From the NCBI GenBank assembly GCA_963281255.1, contig OY725488.1, positions 1-64,000 on the forward strand: 64,000 nucleotides of DNA. The letters run 5' to 3'. Of this stretch, positions 20,896 through 32,870 are shown in pieces; the stretch's first letter is position 1, and every line of letters begins with the position of its first letter. The notes under the pieces are model-generated. The model worked only from the letters and a program-made list of their open reading frames with translations. It did not search any database and was not told the origin of the DNA. The translations under genes and the position numbers were made by a program. Origin of the DNA: Aphrocallistes beatrix (lineage: Eukaryota; Porifera; Hexactinellida; Sceptrulophora; Aphrocallistidae).

Positions 20896-23800
20896 ATGTC
20901 TGACCCTGAGACAACACGCCTTCATTTCAACCTATCGCCTAAATTCATTCCTTTGAAGAACCCGATGTTCTCTTCCAATAACAACAACAATAACCGGCCC
21001 TTCTCGTCAAAATCCTACAAGCAACAGACTGGGTTTTCAAATAAGAAACCTCTTTCAACACAGCGGCAGAAGAATGCATCGGGTACATATGTCAAGGCAC
21101 AGTCCTATTCCTACATACAACCTTCTAACAGTCCAAGAAACAGATCTTTAACACACGCCAGCACTTCAAACCTGAAGGACCAGTCTAACCTCTTTCGTAA
21201 ACAAGGAGAATTTACCGATTCAATCTCTTCAGACCCTTGCTCCACTCACCCCTACAAGAAGGATGGAGAGCCCAATGCTAGGAAACCTCGCAGACTCTCT
21301 TCAAACCAATCCCAGCAAAATTCTCCTCACTGCTCTCAATCCTCACAAACCTCATACATGTCGCATTTATCACAATCCTCTTCTCTCGAATCCCCTTTCT
21401 ACCCCAATTCTCACAAAAGGGGTGCATTCTTCCTTGAAGATGAGAGACCAGAGCTCACAATTGCTGAGAGAAAACGTCTCCTCATGAATACAAGTCCACA
21501 TTCCTGTCGCTCACTCACCCCACAAGGGTCAAACTCAAATTCCTTTCCGCTGGTTCTGAAAAACGGCATTGATAAAGGCTACGAATCAAGTTCCGCCCAT
21601 GCTCTTCAGCTTCCCACTGAGACCCAATCGATCGAGAGTCCTGATTACTCTCGTAACAATCCACCCCCTTTAATAGATATTTCCACTCAGTCAAACTCTT
21701 CCTTGATCGTCCCTCCTATTTCCGCAGCGCCAGAATTCGAGAGCATCTGTGAACTTGAAGAATTAACAAGTGAAATAAAACCGAATCAGGTCGGAACCCA
21801 AAGTCTGCTAGTGTTAAACTCTCCTGTCACTACCTGTCAACAAACAGGAATTCGCTCCAAACTCTCTCTAACTCGCAGATGTTCTGAGGCGACTCTTCCT
21901 CTCTCTTTTTCGTCTAAGAAGCACAGTAAGAACATCAAACGTGAGTTCCTGCTTTGTACTAGTACCATTCTTCATTATCATAGTTTAATTACTAATTAAC
22001 TAACGCCTTATGATTTTAAATAGATTCTTTAGAAATTTAAATTTGTTTAATTATGGCGTCTTGCCACTCTGATTAATCAATTTCTCAACAGAGAAAGTAC
22101 TTATTATACACCATGAAGATTAAAGTACTTACAGGGTGGCTCATAAGTTCTGATACAAGCTTCATTAAGTATAAAATTTTTTATACTCAAACAATCTTAG
22201 TTATTATGGTCTTTAGAGATCGTAATTCAAATATTTTCAATGGTTTTAAAAGATTTTTCGAGTCTAAGACCTGGAACTGTGTTTTGTAGGGTGAATTTTA
22301 TGGAGAAAAAATGTGTCCTGGCACGCAGCGAAAATCGAGAATCAAGGTCACTGCTTCTGTAAAAATAGTCTTCATAATCGATGTTCTATGACGATTTAGC
22401 ACCAGATACCTTTCAATCACCATGGAATTATTTCATAAATCCATTGAATTCATTATCAGAAACGAGAGAAAGTTATAATTTCACGAGATCAAATTAGGTA
22501 CATTTAGCAAAATCTCCCAAAATTGCTTTTTTTCCACACCACCAAAAATCTGATCCAAATGGTTCTCAATATATACTGATATAAACATCCTATATTTCTA
22601 CAAATTTAGAGTGTTCGAGGAAAATGTGAGAGCCAATTTTTCCTAGAATTTGAATACTCTAGAATGATCATTTGGAAAGCAGTAGGCGTTGATTCTCGAT
22701 TTTCGCTGCGTGCCAGGACACATTTTTTCCCCATAAAAATCACCATACAAAACATAGTTCCAGGTCTTAGACTCTAAAAATCTTTTAAAACCATTGAAAA
22801 TATTCGAGTATAAGAAATTTTATACCTAAAGAAGCTTGGCACAGAACTTATGAGCCACCCTGTAAAGTCCTCAAATTTTCAAATCATAAATAGTTATAAA
22901 GGGTATATCATGCAATTAGCGAATAATAATAGATATGGCTTCTATTTCAAATTATATTCTACGCATTTAAATTACCCAGTTTGAAACCTATTTGTGTATG
23001 CGTTCAAAGTTGAATTAATATCAATCGATGTCACTTTACGCCACCTGTCAGGTGCGGGGTCAGATATAATAGGTTCAGTTTAGCAAGGCTGTTAACTCGA
23101 CTAATTTACAAGGTAAACAAAAGGAATTATTTACTTTTTAGTCATTTACTATTAAAATTTGCAGATTCCAGAACCAAAGTGTTAAAATTGCGATTATTTA
23201 ACATTTGATATTTTTTTAGTTTCACGAAAACCTCGAATCAGTGCATCCAATTCCACTCACGAAAAAATAAAATTGGTAACACCCAATACATCGCAACTAA
23301 ATTCTGAAGATTTATTCGAAAAGAATGAAAGAGTTGATTCTTTGAGTCCCACTAGATTGCTATTCATGACTTCCAAGACCGTTTCCAAACCTCGCCACTC
23401 AATGTACTTCACGCCCTATTCCCGTGAATCTCTTCAGCCAGACAAACCGAGTTTGTGTATCAGCAATGCATTTTCTGGTAATCGGAATTATTTCGGGATG
23501 GACGAGATTCAAGAATCAGAAAGTGACTCTCACACTACTTTCACTGCTACTAACTCTCTTGGTAATTTGATCCCCACTAGTACTCATAGTTTGCCCGACA
23601 AGGAAGATCCTCCTTCCAGCGTATCCGACAGCGACACCACAGGTGAGTCGCCATTACCGCAGTATCCCGTCTCCTAACCGCCTGACTTGTGTAGCGTCGC
23701 ACGTTGAATGCTAACAATTCCTTAATAAATAGCGCTGCTGGCGAACATTTCTTAACCCCGCCCTATACCAGGAATGTGTTGCGTCATTTCCTGTCTAAGC

Positions 23801-26241
23801 CATTTTGGGCGGGGAAGCCATATAAATTTGGGGTCCAGACTATAAATAGAAAATACTCCAGGTAAAAGTGGCATTAATTCTTGTCTGCACTATACTCCCT
23901 GGGGGAGGCTGGTACATTCCTAAACCATGGATGCATATTAAAATTTTATTATAATTAAAGGGACAGTGATAGACAGGGTTGCCGTGGGAATGGAATTTCA
24001 ATACCCATCCCATTCCCACAGGATTTCTGTGGGAATACCCACATAAACCCACAGAACCCACAGGAAACCTCACAAAAAAAACACAGAAACCCACAAGAAA
24101 ACGGGCTTGCCTAATTTCCGGGACGGGACGGGACGGCATCCCGTCCCGGGAATTAAGTATCTTCACCCGTCCCGTCCCGGAAATTAGGCATCTTAACCCG
24201 TCCCGTCTCGGAAATTATATACCTTTTCTGTCCCGTCCCGGAGATTAGGCATCTTGACTCGTCCCGTTCCGGAAATTAGGTACCTGATGGTTCCGTCCCG
24301 TCCCGGAAATTAGGCATGCCCCAAGAAAACCCACAGAACCCACATGTGGGAATACCCAAGGCTTAAAGTCATTCCCATTCCCATCCCATATGGGAATACC
24401 CATGGGAAAACCCACAGATTCCCATTCCCACGGCAACCCTGGTGATAGATGAGCATTCCTGGTTATTATGTCCCTGTTTATGTTCACATCACGTCTATCG
24501 TTCCAATAAACCGTATTAGCTACTAATTCTGAATTTATACCTGATAATGGAAATAATAATTTGATGATGACTCTATTTTGGTTTATTAATTAAAATTAAG
24601 GTATTGCGTATCATACTAATATGTATCTTCTATAAACCAATTCAAAATCAAATTTTAAAAAAGTGTGCAGTTCTACTGTAATAATGGAGTAGACTCAAGC
24701 CTGTACGAGGACGGATAAGGAAGTACACTTTAAATCCACACATATGTATAATATTAATCTCTCAATTAACTCTTTTAAAAAAGAATAATTCCGGGTGAGC
24801 CATTACTAAATCACGTGAACAATCCGGTGGTTTTACAAAATTGATTTCAATAAGCACAATCAATGTTCTATTTTTGTGAGAATTATAACACATTAACACA
24901 TGGCACATCCTGCCACGCTTGGTGTATACGTATCAGAGAATTCCAAAAAGTGGATTTTCAATAATTTACTATACTCATTTCCTTCCCGAACTTTATGGAG
25001 CCTTTGTATTGGAGTTTAATTAGTTTTAGGATGAGCATGACCTTCAAATTTGCAGCTGATCTGAGTTTTTATCGTTGAATCATCGATGTTGCATTGGTTA
25101 TAGAAAAAGCCATAATATTCTCAAACATTCGATGGTGCCCAGAATCATGCTACAAACTTAGGCGCCAAGCTTGCCTTTATTGGCGGATTCCGCCACGTGA
25201 ATAGTGCTAATGATTTGATCAAGATTTAGCTGTCTACGCGGCATTTTCTAGATTACTGAATCGACCTTATCTGTCTCCTCCCCGCGCTGAGCCCTCGCAA
25301 ACCTGAAAGCCGAATGGGAGTGATAAGATTGGCCGCTGGCTGCGTAATTATGTGCGGTTGAATGGGGAAATTCATCCAAAACCCTTAAGCGCACTGCTAC
25401 CAGTGTGCACCGTTTAGCACCTATTTATAATATTGACGATACATAATTGAGACACTCATCATATGAGCGTTTTTGCATTTAGTGACAATAAGACAATTCT
25501 ACGATCAAATCTATTGAGAGCTTTAAAGCGAATAAATAGTAAAATTCGTTTTGTAAAAACATTTGGGTAAGAAATTATTTTTATTTTAATGTTGTCAATA
25601 GAAGATTCATTTTTTGGAGAAGATACCAAATTCCATAAACTCCATAACCCAGAGTTTGCCACATCCCCCAACATCGACTCGAACCTCAACTCGGAGAGAT
25701 ACAGCCTCAACAACGCACTCGACTCGCAGGAATATGCCGACATCTCCAGCAGTGTGGATGATGTCGACTGTGCCGATCGAGATCTCAGCGATTCAGGCTG
25801 TCACGCTAGCGAGATGGCTGCCACACCCTTCTCTACAGGGTGTGTTTAAACTCTTTTAATCATTTTAAATTGGTTTTAATTCTCTTCCTTCAGACCCGTC
25901 ATCAAAGTACGTCTGGATCTGAATAAGGTGAAGTATGTGGGCCTGAACTTAGTGGGTGGGATTGACAGTCCTTTCGGAGAGCTTCCTGTCCTTGTGAAGG
26001 CGGTTATGCCCGGCGGATCTGGCGAGCTGTCCGGTATCAGGTCAGGAGACGAAATAATTGGAATTAATAACGTATCTCTGGAAAATGTGAGTGACCTGGT
26101 AACGTAAAACTACAACTCTATTGTTGTTTATGTACCATCCGATAGAAAACTTTACAATTCGCAGTCGAGCGACTGAGGCAGTGCTCGAGCAGAGATCAAG
26201 AGATCATTCTGTGGGTGATAAAGAAGGCGGACTCTTGCTGA
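20896..26241 (+). CDS. Ser/Thr-rich protein with C-terminal PDZ domain
   Basis: Five exons (20896-21940, 23220-23642, 25602-25839, 25894-26086, 26146-26241) join with consistent phases to about 664 aa. The first ~570 residues are low-complexity, rich in Ser, Asn, Thr and Pro (a short poly-Asn near residue 28), with no recognised fold. The C-terminus is a single PDZ domain (about 570-660). It has a VGLNLVGG carboxylate-binding loop, then GIRSGDEIIGINNVSLEN, ERLRQC and EIILWVIKK. PDZ domains bind the C-terminal tails of membrane proteins, so a cortical scaffold role is likely (inference). Intron 1 holds a long-inverted-repeat MITE and intron 3 a hAT MITE. The specific orthology is not recognised. 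The start is the first ATG of a long open exon. Confidence 0.85.
22132..22862. mobile_element. 731-bp MITE with long inverted arms, TA target
   Basis: Begins CAGGGTGGCTCATAAGTTCTG and ends with the inverse, flanked by TA (22130-22131, 22863-22864). The homology of the arms extends inward for a few hundred bases. For example the AAAATCGAGAATCAA stretch near 22330 reappears inverted near 22695, and the GTGTCCTGGCACGCAGCG block reappears inverted near 22705-22722. Non-coding, within intron 1 of the PDZ gene. Confidence 0.8.
23828..23860 (+). promoter_or_regulatory. orphan TATA segment resembling the satellite insert
   Basis: TTGGGGTCCAGAC, TATAAATAGAAA and ATACTCCA follow one another. About 25 of 33 positions match the GTGGGGTCA/TATAAATAG/TGACCCCA block of the satellite insert. 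It lies in intron 3 of the PDZ gene; no ORF follows it. Confidence 0.25.
23974..24441. mobile_element. hAT-type MITE (CAGGGTTGCCGTGGG family), copy A
   Basis: A 468-bp element with inverted ends CAGGGTTGCCGTGGGAATGG. It is flanked by the exact 8-bp duplication GTGATAGA (23966-23973, 24442-24449). The interior contains a GC-rich minisatellite at about 24138-24318, roughly six copies near 33 bp of a CCCGTCCCGGAAATTAGGCA unit. Copy B is at 45806-46152. Confidence 0.85.
24138..24318. repeat. GC-rich minisatellite inside hAT MITE
   Basis: About six imperfect copies near 33 bp of CCGTCCCGTCCCGGAAATTAGG followed by CATCTT-like sequence. An inverted copy lies just to the left (24111-24134). The units adjoin with no unique spacers. 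Confidence 0.7.
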
Positions 26242-26955
26242 GTATCAGATTTTCTCAACGCATTCTCATCTCGAATCTCTCGCCACACATCCTCCACCAC
26301 TGACAGCATATTACCAAATACAATTTTAATTTCCCAGAATGGGATGTATGATATTATAGTAGACCTTTAATGCAAGAGTTGTATTTGTATGTATGTGTAT
26401 GTACCATATGTAGAGTATTAAATGACCATTCTTAACCGAGGTTAGGAAAGAGAGCCGTCAATGCTCTCCTCAATGCTCCCTTCCTCCTTGCATGATACAT
26501 GTTATGATTTAGCATCATAATTGTTTACCCTTCAACCACTTCGTTAATTAATGAAGCATTCACTTAGGTTTTGCTCCTTAAAATCCTTGGTATTATCGTA
26601 TCAGCTTACTGCAAATTGCGTATAGAAATGAGGTTTCCTGGAATTTCGTTTCTGATATTTTACATTTGATTTTGGATATATCAAATACAAAAGATAAACT
26701 TTATCGGGGAGCCCTGCTAAAACAAATAAATATCTTTACAATTATTTTTGTATTTCATTACTTTGAAGGCTATCTATAAACCTAAAACAAAGGTCATCTG
26801 GATTCATCGGATTTTGTTAGAATATTTCATATAAATGACAAGCACTGCATAGTCAACAGACATCTGTGAAATTTCTCTTTCAAAGGTTGCCCTCGTATCA
26901 CTTGTTAGTACAAAAGAAACTAAGAATAGCAAAATAACCGTATTGTTATAGAACT
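26242..26955. other. 3'UTR/intergenic, no gene seen
   Basis: AT-rich, downstream of the PDZ gene. Nothing recognisable before the foldback element. Confidence 0.4.
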
Positions 26956-27914
26956 GTTGCGTGGTATTCTGAGGCACCGTGGTATTTTGAGGCACTAGTC
27001 AAATTAACCATGGATATTCAACTTGCGTGGTATTCTGAGGTACCGTGGTATTCTGAGGCAACACCAACCTGTGATCATGATGCGATCATTTACATAGTTC
27101 TAATTTAGACAATGACTTTCCATTTGAGTAGTGATACTTGTATGTTTTCCCTGCTCTAAATAGTGTATTGTGCTTCATGACCTGGAATGCTTATTAAATA
27201 ATATGTTTATTCGTCTCATTATTCAGGACATACAATACAAATAGAAAAAAATTTGTGAGTACTGTTGCGTGGTATTTTGAGATATATCGTAGCATTCTGA
27301 GATTTTGTTTCGCTTACTCAAATGGCATTGTGGTTCAATCGGTTTCATCGTGACCTGATAACCACCGCCACCAAATTGTGGAACATGACACAATTTGATG
27401 GCATGAATGAAACATATACTTTATCCATGGTCCATATGGGGTTCTACCATAGTAAATTGTGTCGCGTGCCATCAAATTGTGTCATGTTCCACAATTTGGT
27501 GGCGGTGGTTATCAGGTTACGATGAAACCGATTGAACCACAATGCCATTTGAGTAAGCGAAACAAAATCTCAGAATACTACGATATATCTCAAAATACCA
27601 CGCAACAGTACTCACAGATTTTTTTCTATTTGTATTGTATGTCCTGAATAATGAGACGAATAAACATATTATTTAATAAGCATTCCAGGTCATGAAGCAC
27701 AATACACTATTTAGAGCAGGGAAAACATACAAGTATCACTACTCAAATGGAAAGTCATTGTCTAAATTAGAACTATGTAAATGATCGCATCATGATCACA
27801 GGTTGGTGTTGCCTCAGAATACCACGGTACCTCAGAATACCACGCAAGTTGAATATCCATGGTTAATTTGACTAGTGCCTCAAAATACCACGGTGCCTCA
27901 GAATACCACGCAAC
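26956..27914. mobile_element. foldback element with two 448-bp arms
   Basis: Arms 26956-27403 and 27467-27914 are inverted copies of equal length with only a few mismatches, separated by a 63-bp loop. The ends are GTTGCGTGGTATTCTGAGG. An exact 6-bp direct repeat AGAACT flanks it (26950-26955, 27915-27920). Each arm carries five or six copies of CGTGGTATTYTGAGG-like motifs near the ends and again near 27265, like clustered transposase sites. The open frames in it read through the arms and are not genes. Confidence 0.85.
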
Positions 27915-28424
27915 AGAACTACCATTTTATTTAGAAACGTCTCAAAATGACCAATACACTCAGGTTTTGATCCAGATGACTCTGGCCGCTAGATACTAAA
28001 TTTCGCACTCAAGGTGTCAACGTCCTTTCCAAAGAATTCTATTCTGCACACAGGTAATCAGAATAAAGGTTTACTTGAAGTATATATTTAGTTGCTGGTG
28101 GTTGCGCCCTATAATTTTGTATTATATATTAATCAATTCTGGGTGGTCGGCCTTCGCTTAATTAATTAAGGATCACTTCTCTATTACATAGACCTCTCCT
28201 AAAGATTATTACACAACTTGCAAGCTCGTTGATTTCTTCTCGTCTCATTTTGATCTGAACGGGAAGCAATATGGCTTGTCTATGTATGCATTTATTCTCA
28301 GGGTCTATGTGTATCCAAAACACTTGCAGCTATTATTACAATAATTACAAACGTTGTCTACTTTTTGTGGGTTGCGTAGTATGCGTGCAATTACCACGAA
28401 TGCACTGTCACAGCACATAGTCCG

Positions 28425-28433
28425 TATATATAC
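28425..28433 (+). promoter_or_regulatory. TATA box of PNPLA2-like gene
   Basis: TATATATAC lies about 85 bp before the ATG at 28513. Confidence 0.4.
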
Positions 28434-28512
28434 GCACGAGTAGTAGTAGCTTTCAATCAAAGATAATATTTAAATTATAATCTCCAAATCTCAGAGGTAT
28501 CTACCATTCAAC

Positions 28513-31500
28513 ATGTCTGATTGGGATGGAAACACTTGTATCCGCAAAATGTCTTTCAGTGGGTGTGGTTTCAGGAGCTCGTATCACCTGGGAGTGATCC
28601 AATGTTTCAGAGACAAGGGAAGATCTGTACTGGATGAAGTTGAAGTGTTCTCTGGCTGCTCTGCTGGTGGTCTCTGCGCTGCGATCACACTCATGGAATG
28701 TCCGATAGAAAAGGCACTCAACTTCATGAGACAGACGGTAGGTTGTATCTCATTTTTTTATTTATACTTACGTGTACTACGTTTTTTCCTTTCAATCTCT
28801 TTGTTACACTAGATCATTATTTCGCTTCTATTTGTATGATCATCAAATGCCACTTTTGGAGATTGATTTACGATTTTAGAATAGGATAATTAACTCTACC
28901 ATCATTTAGGTCCGAGAAATTAACTCGAGCTTCTTTGGGGTGCTTAGTCCAAGCTTCCAACTTGTCAAATACTTAAGAGATGGAATTGATATTCTATTTC
29001 CAAAGAACGCACATAAGTTGGCAAGTGGGAGGCTACACTTGTCTGTCACAAGCGTTGGAAATAAATCGAACACTGTACTCTCTCAGTTTGAGACGCGTGA
29101 AGAATTCCTTAACGTAAGTCGAGAATCTTAGTAGCACAATTATATTATTAGATTAGTAGCATAGCTAGGAATTCGAGGAATTGGAGAGTGGCTTGTGTCT
29201 CCCAGAAATTTCCTTAATTCTTATTCTCAAAGATATATCTACAGTTATTCTTGGTGTCGATGGGGAAATAATTTTAACCTAACAATGCAGCTAGGCTCCT
29301 GGATTAGATATACAAGCCCATCTACAATTACACCAATTTATACTTCCTTCGTTAAAGAAATGTGTCAATTATCTTTCTATGTAGGGTAGCAACTTTATTT
29401 ATATCTGTAAAAATGCACAACTAGCACAAGACATGATACGAATAAATAGTGTATAGTAATGACGTTATTCTGTTGCTAGCCCAGCTCCATATACTGAAGT
29501 GACGCATTAGTATTCATTTCATCATCATTCAGTATTCATAGATTTGAATCATTCTATACTTCAGAGCGTTTCATGGGTAACTACAAAATGGTTTTGGTTT
29601 CATGACACAAGTTCCTACCGTGTAACGTAACAAGAGGATTCTAACAAAATACCAGTAAATGTAACATAATCCAGTTAGAAACTTCTTGCTTCGTGTGAAG
29701 CTGGAAGCAGCACAGAATAACATAAGATCAGCATGCACAGTGCACTGCACACAAGAAGGATTTAACATTAAATAGTTTTAATGTACTACCTTGTTATCCA
29801 GGCCCCTCACGCCAATCTTAATTTATGCATGTTCAAGTCACGTTCATTGCTAGTTGCAAGATTAACTCTCACGATTGTAATCCCGCCTTGAGAGAAAATC
29901 ATGGCCAATTTGTATTTGTTAGAACTTTCAATATTTTGTTATTAACAGATCTACTCTACAGGCGCTGGTGGCGACCAGTTACATCCCGGGGTACATGGGG
30001 ATTGCGTTCCCCACCCACAGAGGAGAGGTGGGTTAAAATGTTTTTGTTTCTTTTTTGTTCAGCTGTTCGAAGTATGACTTATCTGTCTTGCTCCATTTAG
30101 CAATACGTAGATGGTGGACTAACGAATAATTTACTTTATGCAGATCACCTTGATACCCTGACGATTTCACCCCTGAAGGGAATGTTTGACATTTGTCCAA
30201 TAGATCCTTACGAGGGTCGGTTCAATGCTGGGTGTTACCCTCTGTCGGGTCACAAGTAAGTTTGCATTCTCTAACTTAATTTCGTTCAAATCAAGAGTGA
30301 TCAATGAAAATTACCATTTCCTTTCCATTCAGATTAGATTTTTCCCTATTCAACCTTCAGAATGTATTTCGAGGTCTCTTCCCTTCCTCAGAGAGTTCAA
30401 TGGATGAACTATTTCGAGAAGGCTATCAAGACGCTCTTTTGTTTCTCTACAAACAACGTAAGTCCACTTCAGGAGTTAGTTAGTATTCCTTCTAGATTGG
30501 AATGATTGGGCTAAATAGGATATATGATTCTTTGCACTATCAATGAAAGGAGTCATTCAGTCTAATTAACTATTTCCAACCGATGGTTTGCTGAATAAAC
30601 CAATTCAAGTACTGCAGCAATTAAGGACGTCTAGTCTGTAAGGTGTCACTTGCACTGAGCATGGGGATATAATGCATTAATATCACACAGGAATGCATTT
30701 GGCTGGCGATGCATATTTTGACTAAGTTCTATGAGAATGCATCGTCAAGCGACTAGATACTACATGGATTGATGCTGCACGAGCGTTACGTCGACCAGCT
30801 TTGAATTAAATCATTATTATCACAAAAACCTATCCAAACTATTTCAGGACGATTATCATTCTTAATCTACTTCGTCATGCATATGTAGACATTTATAAAC
30901 GCGTGTATCAATTAATGCAGATAGCGTATGGTATCACTGCGGGCGTCGTCACCAGCCCACGACAGGATACACATCAGCTGCAATCGAATCATCCTACCGG
31001 GCAACCAAGGTTCATCAAACCACAATTCTGGTTTCCTACATAATATGATGCTACACACATTTGCAACAATAAAATTTGGAAATATAATACATTTTCTAGG
31101 ATTAATTTCCACGGAAATATCGAGACTATCCGTATCTCTTGTTACACCATGTTCGAAAATAACGAACATTCGTTTCAAATGAAAGACTGAAAAATAGAAA
31201 AATGGGACTTATTTGGTTGCCCTACTTTTACTGAGTTTTTTATACACCTTCATTCACTGCACATGAAATTATGTCCTGATTGTATAATCTTCTCTTATAA
31301 ATGCAAGCTATAACTTGTGATATTCAGACTTTTTACCTACAACTTCAATAGAGTTGACTGAAGAGTACTCAGCCAAACTTCCCATCCCTCTGCCTCCTAC
31401 ATGCCCCATCTTCTCCTACAGCTCGGATGGGAGTATCTGTGTGGACATGGATTCCCTTGTCACCTCTGAAGAGGATGTCTTTTTTAATTCTCTGGACGAT

Positions 31501-31602
31501 GAAGGATTCTTCGAGGCAGAGATTCCGAAGTCTAAGCTCCCAACCAAACCTCAAGAAATCTCTAATCATGTTAATACTGCGAATAACACCGACGAAAATT
31601 AA
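28513..31602 (+). CDS. PNPLA2/ATGL-like patatin triacylglycerol lipase
   Basis: Six exons (28513-28737, 28910-29113, 29962-30027, 30101-30255, 30333-30457, 31328-31602), all GT-AG and in phase, give 349 aa. It has the patatin glycine-rich oxyanion loop SGCGFRSSYHLGV (16-28). The nucleophile elbow GCSAG puts Ser50 as nucleophile, and YVDGG puts Asp169 as its partner. The spacing matches the Ser47/Asp166 dyad of human ATGL. Other family motifs are SPSFQLVKYLRDG, ASGRLHLSVTSV and SPLKGMFDICPID. ATGL removes the first fatty acid from triacylglycerol at lipid droplets. The C-terminal part is short (human ATGL about 504 aa) and acidic, with no long hydrophobic droplet-binding region, so droplet targeting may differ. 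Intron 5 (870 bp) shows no coding sequence. Confidence 0.92.
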
Positions 31603-32711
31603 TTTAAAAGTTAATCATTTACTTCAAATTGTAAAGGATCTGATCACATACTGTATTTTATTCACATTTTTATACGTCCTTCATATTTATTCTCAGACAT
31701 CAGTTCTTACAGTCATCTGTTCTGTCAAAAATTAAAATACCAGTTTTTCCTTTTTCCTCGTTTCCCTACATCTTACCTTCTCATAATTGATTAACGTTTT
31801 TCTGCTTCGAGGCATGTTTATGCTATGTTAACTCTAGGGTAGGGGTTCCAACCTATTGAGAAGCGCGACCCACTTTATAAGTGTTTAGGGTCTTCGCGCC
31901 CCTTAAAAGTAGTAATTAAATTCTTAAAATATCAAAAAGATAGCGCGTATTTTCCTCTTAAAATCATTATCTTATTTGTTAAAATAATTTAAATTTGAGT
32001 GATGGGAAGATACACAGGATGGATGATTCAGAGAGGGACAAAGTCTTCGATATTCGAGCATCAAAACAAGCTTAGGATCTGGTAGCATTAAAATGCGCTG
32101 GGATCTTCTTTTCACGATTGACTAATGCCCCACTTAACTCGCATGCCATTTTAACTTCAACAAATGTAAGCCAATATAGTACGATTAGTTAATCTGTCAT
32201 GAAATAAACATATCTACAGTACGTATAGTTCATACAAGATGAATTTGAGTTAATCTACTGCTGCTGATAACATCCATGGTTCATTAATTAATACATTTGA
32301 GTTACAATAACCACAAGAGCTAAGATAACATAAACAAAATTGTGTCATTCGGCATGACTTTTCTTAAAATGTATTTTGGAGATACGTAATATGTTGGTGC
32401 TGGATTAGACGGAATGAATGTGGTCTAGCATATCCTCCAAAATGGTACGGCCATTGCCCATGCCATCCCAATATCGGACAATACCGCTCAGAAAACTCGA
32501 AATGCTGCGAAATCATGATAATATGGTTAAATGCAAACCTACATCGTATACAACAGCTTAATATGTCTTCTAAACCCTGGTCAGGGCCGCCAGGAAGGAT
32601 CATTTAGTCGAAAGATTTGGACATAAACCTAGAAATTGCAGAAAGTTCCAAAGGAATACATCGGTTTCCAGATCAGCACCGGCTCTTTTTGTTAAACATT
32701 ATCGATGTAAT
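31603..32711. other. intergenic, decayed repeat fragments
   Basis: Near 31840-31910, AGGGGTTCCAACC with GCGCGACCCACTTT looks like one end of an old hAT element; the other end was not found. No gene is supported. Confidence 0.35.
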
Positions 32712-32870
32712 CATGGCCGGATTAAGCTGGTAGCCGACCCCGTCGTGTTTTTGTTAAGCTCTTCTACAGCTCAACAAAAATATGCAGTGAGACCAATTTT
32801 GTTAGGCATGGCGGTCCCCTTCTGGTGGCGGCCCAGTTCAGTCCAGTTGAACGTGCCTTAACCAGGCCTG
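32712..32870. mobile_element. old hAT-type MITE
   Basis: Imperfect inverted ends CATGGCCGGATTAAG and CAGGCCTGGTTAAG. Flanks GATGTAAT (32704-32711) and GCTGTAAT (32871-32878) match at 7 of 8 positions. Degenerate, 159 bp, non-coding. Confidence 0.6.

Noticed and set aside
24107-24318. Short regular GC-rich repeats resembling a CRISPR
   Set aside because: They lie inside a hAT MITE with clear target duplication; units adjoin without unique spacers.
27322-27647. ORFs in the foldback element
   Set aside because: They read through the inverted arms and loop and resemble no transposase.
30912-31182. 84-88 codon ORFs on both strands in lipase intron 5
   Set aside because: They lie wholly within an intron fixed by in-phase exons and show no protein likeness.
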